Positions 1-7,460 of a stretch of 64,000 nucleotides of DNA are shown piece after piece (position 1 is the first letter of the stretch; each line of letters opens with the position of its first letter). Location of the stretch: positions 9,098,501 to 9,162,500 of the forward strand of contig NZ_CP166850.1 of the NCBI RefSeq assembly GCF_041346945.1, written 5' to 3'. This DNA is from Amycolatopsis sp. cg9 (lineage in GTDB: Bacteria > Actinomycetota > Actinomycetes > Mycobacteriales > Pseudonocardiaceae). The notes beneath the pieces are model-generated. The model was not told the DNA's origin. It saw nothing but the letters and a program-made list of their open reading frames with translations, and did no database searches. The position numbers were made by a program, and so were the translations under genes.

Positions 1-3000
1 GTCATGTCGCCGCTCTCGTGCCAGGTCGTCCATCAGTTCGTGCAGGCACCGGGTCAGGTCCGCGAGGAACGCCTCGGTCCGGACCTCCGCGGTGGTGGCC
101 TGCCTGCCGACGACCCGCCCGACGACGTCGTCGCCGCGCCGCATCAGGTCGAAGGTCAGCTCCGCGTCGGACCAGCCGTTGAACTCGACCGACCAGGTGG
201 TCTCGCACCCCTCGAAGTCCAGGGGCGCGAGATCGTCCTCCCAGGAGAAGTTCACGTGGAACGGTTGCGCCGCCCACCGGACCTGGCCGGTCCGCGCGGC
301 CGTCAGGACGGCCTGCGGGTCTGTCGCGCAATGTCGCTGCGCGTCGTGCACGGTGCGAACCGCCACCTCGAGGCAGCCCACGGCGTCCAGGTCCGCCGGC
401 AACCGGAAGCGGACCGGCAGCACACTGACGAACTGGCCGACCGCCTCGTGGCTCACGTCGACGCCACGCCGGGTGAGGGCGACTCCGACGGTGACGTCGG
501 ACTGGTCCGTCACGCGGGCGAGCGTCCGGACGAACGCCGACAGCACGGCCGCCTGCACCGTCGCTCCGCGTGCGGCGGCGAGGCGCCGCAACCGGGAAGC
601 GCTGATCCCGGCCAGTGCCACCGGCCGGCACCAGCCGGCCACGTCCGTGATTTCGCCCTCGGTTCGCTGACCCGGCAGGAGCGCCGGCGCGGGGGCCTGC
701 CGGAACATCTCCGCCCAGAACGCCGCGTCCGGATTCCCGGCCGAGGACGCGGTGTCCCGGGCCGGGAACCGCGGCATCTCCCCGCCGGGCCGCACCGTCG
801 CGGAGTAGGCCGCCGCGATCCACCGCAACAGCTCGTGCAGCGCGACGCCGTCCACGGCCACGTGGTGGAAGGCGAGCAGCAGCACCGACTCCCCGGGTTC
901 CTCGGTGAACAGTTCGTAGGTCCACACGGGACGCCCGCCGGTACCCAGGGCCACGCGTCCCGCGTCCCGGACGGCCTGCTCGGCGGAGCCGGAGCGAACC
1001 GCGAGTGGCCGGTTCGACGGCGGCGCCTCGACAGCCACGACCGCGTCGCCGTCGAACTCGTACCAGGTGCGCAGCGCGGGATGGGTCTGCTCGGCGAGTC
1101 GCAGCGCCCGCTGGAGGGCGGTGGGCCGGACCGGACCCCGCACCCGCACGGCGACCACGAGGTTGTAGACGCCGACGTCGCCGATCAGGGTCTGGTGCAG
1201 CCACAGCAGCCGCGTCGCCGAGGACACCGCCTGCCGGACTTCCCCTGGCGCCGGGCCGGATGGCGCCGACGCGTCCCGCAGGCGCTCGATCTCCTGGGAC
1301 AGCTCCCGCAGGTTCGACGCCGCGAGGACGTCCGGGACGGGGACCGCGACCCCGAGCGCGTCCTGCAGCGCCGTGCTGAGCTGCGCCGCCTTCAACGAGT
1401 GGCCGCCGAGATCCACGAAGTTGGCCTCGCCGGTCACCTCGCCGGTGCCCAGCACCTGCTGCCAGAGCCTGCCGACGGCCCGCTCCGTCTTGCTCATCGC
1501 GGCGGCGCCGGGCCCGGAGCCGCCGGCCACCGGGGCCGCGGCGTCCCACACCGGCTCGGGCAGCGCCCGGCGATCGACCTTCCCGGTCGCGCCGAGCGGC
1601 AGGGCGGGCTGGACGGCGATCACGCGGGGCACCATCCAGCCGGGCAGGCGGGCGCTGCTCTCCCGTCGGATCGTCGCGACGTCGAGACCGTCGCCGGCCA
1701 GGTGCGCGACCAGGGCGGGCGCGCCGGACGGGTCGTCACGCACGACGACCGCGGCCTCCCGCACGCCGGGGACGCCAAGCAACACCGCCTCCACCTCGGC
1801 GGGTTCCACGCGGTGGCCCCGGATCTTCACCTGGTGGTCGACGCGGCCGTGGAAGGTGAGTGCGCCGTCCGGGTGACGTCGCACCAGGTCGCCGCTCCGG
1901 TACCACCGGTCCCCGCCGTCGCGGGGGACGAAACGCGGCGCGGTACCCACTGGGTCGCCGAGGTATCCCCTGGCCACGACGGGACCGCCGATCAGCAGCT
2001 CCCCCAGCGTGCCGTCGGGCACCGCCCGCAGCGCCGCGTCCACCACCTCGCAGTCCACTCCGGACAGTGGCCGTCCGACGGACTCCGGCCGCGTGCCGGG
2101 GTCCGCGCGGGCGATGGTCGAGATGACGGCGGTCTCGGTGATCCCGTACACCACACGCACGTCGTAGGCGGACGCCAGCAGTCGCAGCGTGGCCGTGGGC
2201 ACCGGCTCCCCGCCGGTCATGATCGTCGTGTCCGGCGGGAGCCCGCGCAGGTCGGCTTCGGAGACGCTCGCGAACAGGCTCGGCACGGTGTGCAGGACCG
2301 GCGCCTCGGCACCGGACAACGTCAGCGGCAGCGCGGAGCCGAGCAAGGCGTCGCGGCCCGGCACGAACAGCGTCCCACCGGTCGTCAGTGCCAGCCAGAG
2401 GTCCATCATGGCGACGTCGAACGACCAGGACGCCGCGAGCACGTGGGTGCGGGGTCGCGCGTCGAGGCCGAGGTGCGCCGCGATCCGGCCGGAAGTGTGG
2501 GCGAGCGCCTCGTGCGTCACCACGACGCCCTTGGGCCTGCCGGTGGTGCCGGAGGTGAAGCAGATGTAGGCGGCCTGCGCGGGGCCCGGCCGGGGCAGGT
2601 CGGCGGGGCCCGCGATCCCGGGGAAACCGCCGTCGAGGCTCTCGTGCCTGCCTGCCAGCCGCCGCGTGTCCCGGTCGGTGATCACCAGCCGCGGCCGGGC
2701 CAGGTCGACCAGCGTCCGCAGCCGGCTTTCCGGTTGGTTCAGGCCGATCGGGACCGCGCAGCCGCCCGCGAGCACGGCCGCCGCCAGCCAGGTGGCCTGC
2801 TCCACCCCCGACCCCAGCACGACCGCGAGCCGGTCTTCCGCGCGCAGGCCGCCCCTCAGCAGGTGCGCGGCCCGCCGCAGGGCGATTTCGCGGACCTCGG
2901 CGTGATCGCGGGTCATGTCGTTGTCCCGCAACGCGGTCCGGCCGCCCCGAGGCTCCGCCGCGTCCTGCCAGCGGTCCAGCACGGTCACGTCGGCCGTGGC

Positions 3001-3042
3001 AGCGGGCAGGTCCGCTTCGGTGGCGATGGTGTGTCTCGTCAT
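1..3042 (-). CDS. Nonribosomal peptide synthetase, A-PCP-C, 3' end outside window
   Basis: The frame is open from ATG at 3042 to the window edge (1014 codons), so the C-terminus is missing. An adenylation domain fills about residues 10-500: CFTSGTTGRPKG (A3), YRSGDL (A7), GRVDHQVKIRGHRVEP (A8) and GKVDRR (A10). A carrier domain follows, with LGGHSL and phosphopantetheine Ser549. A condensation domain runs from about 605 to the edge with intact FHHVAVDG near residue 725. The order A-PCP-C with no N-terminal C domain suggests a loading or initiation protein that passes its aminoacyl unit to the next carrier. A5 reads YGITET rather than YGPTE. My hand-read specificity residues (D,V,M,T,I,T,V,V,I) match no code I know, so the substrate is unassigned. 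The ATG overlaps the stop of the upstream flavoprotein gene (ATGA), indicating translational coupling. The large plus-strand open frames here are shadows. Confidence 0.93.
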   Translation of the reverse strand, partial: MTRHTIATEADLPAATADVTVLDRWQDAAEPRGGRTALRDNDMTRDHAEVREIALRRAAHLLRGGLRAEDRLAVVLGSGVEQATWLAAAVLAGGCAVPIGLNQPESRLRTLVDLARPRLVITDRDTRRLAGRHESLDGGFPGIAGPADLPRPGPAQAAYICFTSGTTGRPKGVVVTHEALAHTSGRIAAHLGLDARPRTHVLAASWSFDVAMMDLWLALTTGGTLFVPGRDALLGSALPLTLSGAEAPVLHTVPSLFASVSEADLRGLPPDTTIMTGGEPVPTATLRLLASAYDVRVVYGITETAVISTIARADPGTRPESVGRPLSGVDCEVVDAALRAVPDGTLGELLIGGPVVARGYLGDPVGTAPRFVPRDGGDRWYRSGDLVRRHPDGALTFHGRVDHQVKIRGHRVEPAEVEAVLLGVPGVREAAVVVRDDPSGAPALVAHLAGDGLDVATIRRESSARLPGWMVPRVIAVQPALPLGATGKVDRRALPEPVWDAAAPVAGGSGPGAAAMSKTERAVGRLWQQVLGTGEVTGEANFVDLGGHSLKAAQLSTALQDALGVAVPVPDVLAASNLRELSQEIERLRDASAPSGPAPGEVRQAVSSATRLLWLHQTLIGDVGVYNLVVAVRVRGPVRPTALQRALRLAEQTHPALRTWYEFDGDAVVAVEAPPSNRPLAVRSGSAEQAVRDAGRVALGTGGRPVWTYELFTEEPGESVLLLAFHHVAVDGVALHELLRWIAAAYSATVRPGGEMPRFPARDTASSAGNPDAAFWAEMFRQAPAPALLPGQRTEGEITDVAGWCRPVALAGISASRLRRLAAARGATVQAAVLSAFVRTLARVTDQSDVTVGVALTRRGVDVSHEAVGQFVSVLPVRFRLPADLDAVGCLEVAVRTVHDAQRHCATDPQAVLTAARTGQVRWAAQPFHVNFSWEDDLAPLDFEGCETTWSVEFNGWSDAELTFDLMRRGDDVVGRVVGRQATTAEVRTEAFLADLTRCLHELMDDLARERRHD

Positions 3043-4184
3043 AGATTGCCCTCCGGAACGGTCTCCCCCAGGAGGACCGAACCCGCCAGTGCCGTGATCG
3101 CCTCGCTGAACATGTGGTGCTGGCTGGCCGTGTGGGCGTCGCGGAGCAACTGCGCGAACCGCGAGCCGTCCACGGCGGCGCTGCCGCCCGCCGCGTGGTG
3201 GACGCGGTCGACCACGCGCAGGCAGTGCGACCGCACCGTGTTCATCGCGATGCGCAGTTGTGCCTGCTGTCGAGGCGTCGGCGCACCGGCCGTGCAGGCG
3301 TCTTCCAGCTCGTCCACGGACGTGTGGAGCAACGCGCGTGCGCTGTGCAGGTCTCCCCAGCACTCCGCGACCAGGCTCTGCACGTGGGGCAGCCGCGAAA
3401 GCGTGTCAGCGCCGAACGTGCCGCGTTTCTTCGGCGCGAGGTCGGTGAAGACGGCGAGCGCCTCGGCGGCGATCCCGACCAGGACGGCGGCGCAGGCCGC
3501 GAACGTCGCGCGGAACGGGACGCGGAAGACCGGATCGGGCCAGCCGGGTGTGCTGCTGAGGCTCGCGACGAGGCGGTGGCGGGGCACCGGCAGATCCGTG
3601 ATGCCGAACGCGCCGCTTCCCGAGGCGCGCAAGCCCATGCCGTCCCACGGTTCCCGGTAGGAGAGGTCGGCGGTGGGCACGAGGGCGAACGCGGAACGCC
3701 GCACGCCGTCTTCGGCGATGACCGCGTGCACCGCGACCCAGTCGCAGGCGTTGACGGCACTGCCGAAGGTCCACCGTCCGGTGAGGGTGAACCCGCCGTC
3801 GACCGGGGTGAGGGTGCCGGTGGGGGCGAGCACACCCGCGACGCGGCTGTCCGGCCTCGCGTACACCTCGTCGACCAGCTCCGGCTCCGCCCGGCACAGC
3901 AGCCACGGCGCGGTGCCCATGATGAAGGTGCACCAGGCGGTCGCGGCGTCGACGGCCGCCACCTGTTCGACGGCCGTCACCAGCTCCCGCAGGCCGGCGC
4001 CCCGGCCACCGAGCGCCCGAGGCAGGCACAACGCGGTGAGTCCGCTGTCGGACAGCACGCGTGCCACCGCCACCGGGAAGTCACCGGTGACGTCGAGCCA
4101 GGCGGACAGTTTCCGCAGCTCGGTGCGGGCCGTGTCGAGGACCTCCCCGAGCGGCACGTCGGGTTCGAACCGCAGTGCGGTCAC
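3039..4184 (-). CDS. Acyl-CoA dehydrogenase/DszC-like flavoprotein
   Basis: The 381-residue product has the acyl-CoA dehydrogenase fold. An N-terminal helical part contains LGGRGAGL, and a middle beta domain has GGFTLTGRWTFGSAV. The C-terminal part resembles the type-2 C domain of HsaA/DszC-type flavin monooxygenases, ending with a histidine-rich helix containing SQHHMF. Known members of this branch use reduced flavin to hydroxylate C, N or S atoms rather than desaturate acyl-CoAs. In this NRPS cluster the protein may therefore tailor an amino acid by oxygenation or N-oxidation; this is inferred. The start is GTG at 4184, overlapping the upstream stop (GTGA), with a purine-rich GAGG just before it. 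Longer upstream extensions run inside the previous gene and are shadows. It sits third in the leftward operon and its stop overlaps the NRPS start. Confidence 0.85.
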   Translation of the reverse strand: MTALRFEPDVPLGEVLDTARTELRKLSAWLDVTGDFPVAVARVLSDSGLTALCLPRALGGRGAGLRELVTAVEQVAAVDAATAWCTFIMGTAPWLLCRAEPELVDEVYARPDSRVAGVLAPTGTLTPVDGGFTLTGRWTFGSAVNACDWVAVHAVIAEDGVRRSAFALVPTADLSYREPWDGMGLRASGSGAFGITDLPVPRHRLVASLSSTPGWPDPVFRVPFRATFAACAAVLVGIAAEALAVFTDLAPKKRGTFGADTLSRLPHVQSLVAECWGDLHSARALLHTSVDELEDACTAGAPTPRQQAQLRIAMNTVRSHCLRVVDRVHHAAGGSAAVDGSRFAQLLRDAHTASQHHMFSEAITALAGSVLLGETVPEGNL

Positions 4185-5704
4185 GGTGGTCCACCTCTTC
4201 CGGCACGGAACATGGCGGTGACCTTTCCCTCCACGATGGCGAGGTTGAGATCCGTGGTGCCCGCGGCGACGGTGGCGGCCCGCGCCGCGGCATGGTCTTC
4301 GAGAAGGGACCCGGCAGCGGCTTCGTTGTCCACAGTGGACAGTTGCGCCAACCTGGCCTCGGCGACGTCGACGGCGACCTCGCAGCAGGCCAGCTTGACC
4401 ATGCCGCAGTCGACCAGCGACGGTGTGCCGGAACCCGCGACCGCCTGCCGCAGCAGGGCCCCGGCAGCGGCGGCCCGGTCCGCCAGGTCGCGCCGGTGGC
4501 CGGGAAGTTCGGCCAGCCACCGGCGCGCGTAAGCGAGCTGCTGGGCGGCGAGCATCAACCGCTCCCGGCCGAGCCCGTGCAGCAGGGCGCTCGCCCCGTC
4601 ACCGGGATGAACGGCCCGGCCGGGCACCTCGTACGAGCGGATGTCGAGCCGCGCGATCCCACCGTCCTGCCAGGCCCGTCCGGCCAGCGGCAGCCGGGTG
4701 ACGCCGGGACGAGCGGGATCCACCCAGACGAGCACGGTCCCCGCGACGTCCGTCCTCGCCGCGACCAGGAGGGCGTCGGCGTCGGCCCCACCGGTCACGT
4801 ACGTCTTGGTCCCCTCCAGCACGAGGGTCGGCCCGTTGTGCCGGACGGAACTGGTGAGCCCGGCGAGGTCGCTGCCGGCGTGCGGTTCGGTGACCGCCAG
4901 CGCGGTGAGCACGGAGCCGTCCGCCGCCGAGGGCAGCAGTGCCGCGGCCGCGGGGGCCGCGCCGGCTCCGGCCAGGAACGTCGCCGTGATGTTCCGGTGC
5001 GCCAGCACCCGGCCGACGAGTCCGGGCGTCAGGTAGCGCGCCATGGCCTCGGCCACGGTCAGTTCGTCCCGCAGCGTCGTCGCGGTGACCGGGCGGATCC
5101 GCTCCAGTTCCGCGACCAGCCGCCGCGCCCTGGCAGCGGCGTCGCCGTCCGTCAGCGCCGGGAGCCGGGCGGCGAGCCGTTCGCACACGTCGTTGCGCGA
5201 CACGGCCGGGCGCGGGCCGGCGGACGCCCGGCGGAGGCGGCGGGCGGCCAGCGCGTGCACGATGCCGGGTCGCGCGTCGAAGACCGCCGCCGCGCCGTGC
5301 ACCTGTTCGCAGGCGCTGACGCAGTCACGGGCGGCGCACACCGCCGGGTCGACGCCGTACTCGGCCGGCGCCGCGAGCACGGCGTCCGCGGCGGCCAGGG
5401 CGACCGTCGCCCAGGCGAGTCGTTGCCGCAGCACGGGACTCTCGGTCAGGGGACCGCCGAACGAGCGGCGGCCGGCCAGCCACCCGGCGACGCTTTCGAG
5501 GTAGTCCCTGGCGGTGGCGACGGCGAGGAACGCCTCGTGCGCCGCACGTCCGGCCTCGGGCACCGCGCAGGGCCCGGCGGTCAGGTGGTCGTCGAGCGCG
5601 GCGAGCCGCTCCGCACCGGGCGCGAGCTTGGCCAGGCACAGCCGCGTGATCAGCGTTCCCGCGTCCGTCCCGACCGCCACCGCCGTACCGTTCCGCCCGC
5701 TCAT
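4181..5704 (-). CDS. Acyl-CoA dehydrogenase with extra N-terminal ACAD-like helical domain
   Basis: The product has 507 residues, longer than the usual 380-400 of a single ACAD. Residues about 165-500 look like a full ACAD: middle-domain motif LAVTEPHAGSDLAG, then LEGTKTYVTGGADADALLVAA, then a C-terminal helical region. Residues 1-150 look like a second ACAD C-terminal helical domain, with RRSFGGPL, a run of alanine-rich helices and EQVHGAAAVFD, which resembles the QVHGG segment near ACAD C-termini. The arrangement is thus a C-type domain fused in front of a whole dehydrogenase. The reaction is unknown; desaturation of a carrier-bound acyl or aminoacyl group is the obvious possibility. ATG at 5704 overlaps the amidase stop (ATGA), and its own stop overlaps the next start. 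I am sure of the family, less sure of the domain boundaries. Confidence 0.82.
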   Translation of the reverse strand: MSGRNGTAVAVGTDAGTLITRLCLAKLAPGAERLAALDDHLTAGPCAVPEAGRAAHEAFLAVATARDYLESVAGWLAGRRSFGGPLTESPVLRQRLAWATVALAAADAVLAAPAEYGVDPAVCAARDCVSACEQVHGAAAVFDARPGIVHALAARRLRRASAGPRPAVSRNDVCERLAARLPALTDGDAAARARRLVAELERIRPVTATTLRDELTVAEAMARYLTPGLVGRVLAHRNITATFLAGAGAAPAAAALLPSAADGSVLTALAVTEPHAGSDLAGLTSSVRHNGPTLVLEGTKTYVTGGADADALLVAARTDVAGTVLVWVDPARPGVTRLPLAGRAWQDGGIARLDIRSYEVPGRAVHPGDGASALLHGLGRERLMLAAQQLAYARRWLAELPGHRRDLADRAAAAGALLRQAVAGSGTPSLVDCGMVKLACCEVAVDVAEARLAQLSTVDNEAAAGSLLEDHAAARAATVAAGTTDLNLAIVEGKVTAMFRAGRGGPP

Positions 5705-7116
5705 GACCCGCCTCGCCGGGACGGCGCCGGGTCGGCGAGTGCCGCCGACAGGCGTTCCACCACGTCCAGCAACGCGGCCTCACGACCATGGCCGGCGAGC
5801 ACCTGGAAGGCGGCGGCGGTGCCGGTCACGGGGTCGCGGACCGGCATGGTCGCGGCTGGCAGCCCGGCCACGCTGGCCAGCGCACACCACACGGACAGGG
5901 AGAAGGTGGGCACGTCGGCGCCGTCGATGACGACGTCGTCGACGAGGAGCGGGACCCGCCGGTTGCGCGGCGCCAGCGCGGCCAGCCCCATGACCGGTGT
6001 CAGCAGCGCGGTGTACCCGGCGAAGAACTGCTGCCAGCGCGCACGCAGCGCCGCTCGCGCACACCTGAGCCCGTGCCGGCGGCGGGGCGACAGGCCCGCG
6101 CACCACCAGGCGATCTCGATGGGTGTGGCGTCGGACGTCGGTTCGGGAAGGCCGTGCGCGCCCTCCAGGTCATCGTCGGCCGGGTTCTCGTCGGTGTAGA
6201 GCAACTGCTGGCACAAGAGCCAGTTCTCGGCCAGGTCGACGGGGAGGTCGACGTCGTCGATCCGGTGTCCCGCCGACCGGAGCCGCGCCACGGCCGCCCG
6301 CAGGGTTTCCCCGACTGCCGGGGACATCGGGGCCCCACGATCGGTGAGCACCACGGCGACCGGCCCGCTCGCTCCTCCGGCGGCGCCGGGTCCCAGCGCC
6401 CGCCACAGGAATCCGAGGTCCGCCGCGTGGCGGGTGATCAGTGACACGCAGAGCGTCCCGGGTGCCTCCGCGTCCGTGAGCGGACCGGGGACGTGCCCGA
6501 ACGCCGAGATGGCGCCCAGCGTCGGCCGGAGGGCGTACACCCCGCAGAGCTGGGCCGGGATCCGCGCGGATCCGGCGTCGTCGCTGGCGATGTCGAACGT
6601 CGTGTGCCCGGCGGCGACCGCGGCCGCCGATCCGCCCGATGATCCGCCCGGGCTCAGCCCGGGGCCGGCGGGGTGCGTGGTCCGGCCGAACGCCGGGTGC
6701 CAGGTGTCGATGTCGGCCGCCCTGGGCGGTGCGTTGGTCCGCCCCACCACGATCGCGCCCGCCGTGCGCGCGGCGGCGACCACCGCCGCGTCCCGCGTGG
6801 CCGGGCGGCCGAACTCCGTCCCGGGAGCGACGTCCTGCTCGAGGTGCGGGTAGCCGAGGACCTCGAAGGTGCGTTTGACCGTGACGGGCAACCCGCACAG
6901 CGGTCCCGCGGCGGCCGCGTCCGTGCGCAGCAGGCGGTCCGCCTCCCGCGCCGCGCGCCGCGCGCCGCCGGCGTCCCGCTCCACCACGGCGTTGAGGTCA
7001 CGCTCCGACTCGATGCGCGCCAGGCAGCCTTCGACGAGTTCGGCACTGCGGAGGTGACCCGATCGGAGCCGCGAGGCCAGCACGGCCAACGTCGCATCCT
7101 CCAGCGCGACGCTCAC
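5701..7116 (-). CDS. Amidase signature (AS) family hydrolase
   Basis: A 471-residue amidase of normal length. The Ser-cisSer-Lys triad is visible: Lys81 in LPVTVKRTF, the glycine-serine motif SPGGSSGGSA (cis-Ser at about 159) and nucleophile Ser183 in DDAGSARIPA. The last motif differs slightly from the usual D-x-GGSxR. AS enzymes hydrolyse amide bonds, and some clusters use them to form or trim amides or remove a protecting acyl group; which applies here is unknown. GTG at 7116 is chosen because GGGAG lies just upstream and the protein begins as AS proteins do. It is the first gene of the leftward operon amidase-ACAD-ACAD-NRPS, all joined by 4-base overlaps. Transcription probably starts near 7244 from the SARP-type promoter, leaving about 130 nt of leader. 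Confidence 0.92.
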   Translation of the reverse strand: MSVALEDATLAVLASRLRSGHLRSAELVEGCLARIESERDLNAVVERDAGGARRAAREADRLLRTDAAAAGPLCGLPVTVKRTFEVLGYPHLEQDVAPGTEFGRPATRDAAVVAAARTAGAIVVGRTNAPPRAADIDTWHPAFGRTTHPAGPGLSPGGSSGGSAAAVAAGHTTFDIASDDAGSARIPAQLCGVYALRPTLGAISAFGHVPGPLTDAEAPGTLCVSLITRHAADLGFLWRALGPGAAGGASGPVAVVLTDRGAPMSPAVGETLRAAVARLRSAGHRIDDVDLPVDLAENWLLCQQLLYTDENPADDDLEGAHGLPEPTSDATPIEIAWWCAGLSPRRRHGLRCARAALRARWQQFFAGYTALLTPVMGLAALAPRNRRVPLLVDDVVIDGADVPTFSLSVWCALASVAGLPAATMPVRDPVTGTAAAFQVLAGHGREAALLDVVERLSAALADPAPSRRGGS

Positions 7117-7250
7117 CTGGCACTCCCGGCAGGCAGCGCGAACCGCGACGCGCTGATCGAGCCATATCCGAAAAACTCAGGAAACAGCGTGCGAAAACCC
7201 ATCCCCACCTCTTCCCATTCGGCAGCGAGACTGCCGTCGACGCAATTCAG

Positions 7251-7283
7251 ACCCTACGCGTTCGGCCTTTCAGGGACCTTTCA
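7251..7283 (-). promoter_or_regulatory. SARP-type operator and -10 for the leftward operon
   Basis: Read on the minus strand, TGAAAGG-TCCC-TGAAAGG occupies 7283-7266: two identical heptamers with an 11-bp period. Nine bases later comes TAGGGT (7256-7251), a plausible -10 hexamer. Direct heptamers one helical turn apart just upstream of a -10 box are the known binding pattern of SARP regulators, and a SARP gene lies in this cluster at 17997-20720. Binding itself is inferred. Confidence 0.7.
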
Positions 7284-7330
7284 CGGCAACCGCACGACAA
7301 CTACGCATCTTGAGCAGCGGATATGTCGCA

Positions 7331-7363
7331 CGAAAGGTTCATGAAAGGGCCCGTCCGTAAGAT
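7331..7363 (+). promoter_or_regulatory. SARP-type operator and -10 for the rightward operon
   Basis: CGAAAGG-TTCA-TGAAAGG lies at 7331-7348, again heptamers with an 11-bp period, followed after nine bases by TAAGAT (7358-7363), a good -10 box. The geometry mirrors the minus-strand site at 7266-7283 exactly. Transcription would start near 7370, upstream of the leader ORF and the NRPS GTG. Confidence 0.7.
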
Positions 7364-7391
7364 CGGGAGAAGATGCCGGAAGGGGGCGTTG

Positions 7392-7460
7392 ATGTCCATT
7401 GTTCGACGCGGATCGGAAACGGCCTGTTTCGACAATCGGGGCGACGGAGTTCGCCGGTGA
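7392..7460 (+). CDS. Possible 22-residue leader peptide overlapping the NRPS start
   Basis: A short frame runs from ATG at 7392, preceded by GGGGG at a good distance, to TGA at 7458-7460. That stop overlaps the likely GTG start (7457) of the next NRPS as GTGA. The same frame also has an ATG at 7341, but that lies upstream of the predicted transcription start near 7370. The peptide (starting MSIVRRGSE) matches no family I know, and its codons lack the usual G/C third-position bias. It may serve only to couple ribosomes to the NRPS start, or may be chance. Confidence 0.3.
   Translation: MSIVRRGSETACFDNRGDGVRR

Noticed and set aside
4..3660. Very long plus-strand open frame opposite the NRPS and flavoprotein genes
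   Set aside because: Its translation is Arg/Gly/Pro/His-rich without domains, while the minus strand gives a perfect NRPS; it is a high-GC shadow.
7373..7456. ATG 7373 as the NRPS start
   Set aside because: The 28 extra codons lack third-base G/C bias and the ATG lies almost on the predicted transcription start; GTG 7457 fits better. Not fully excluded.
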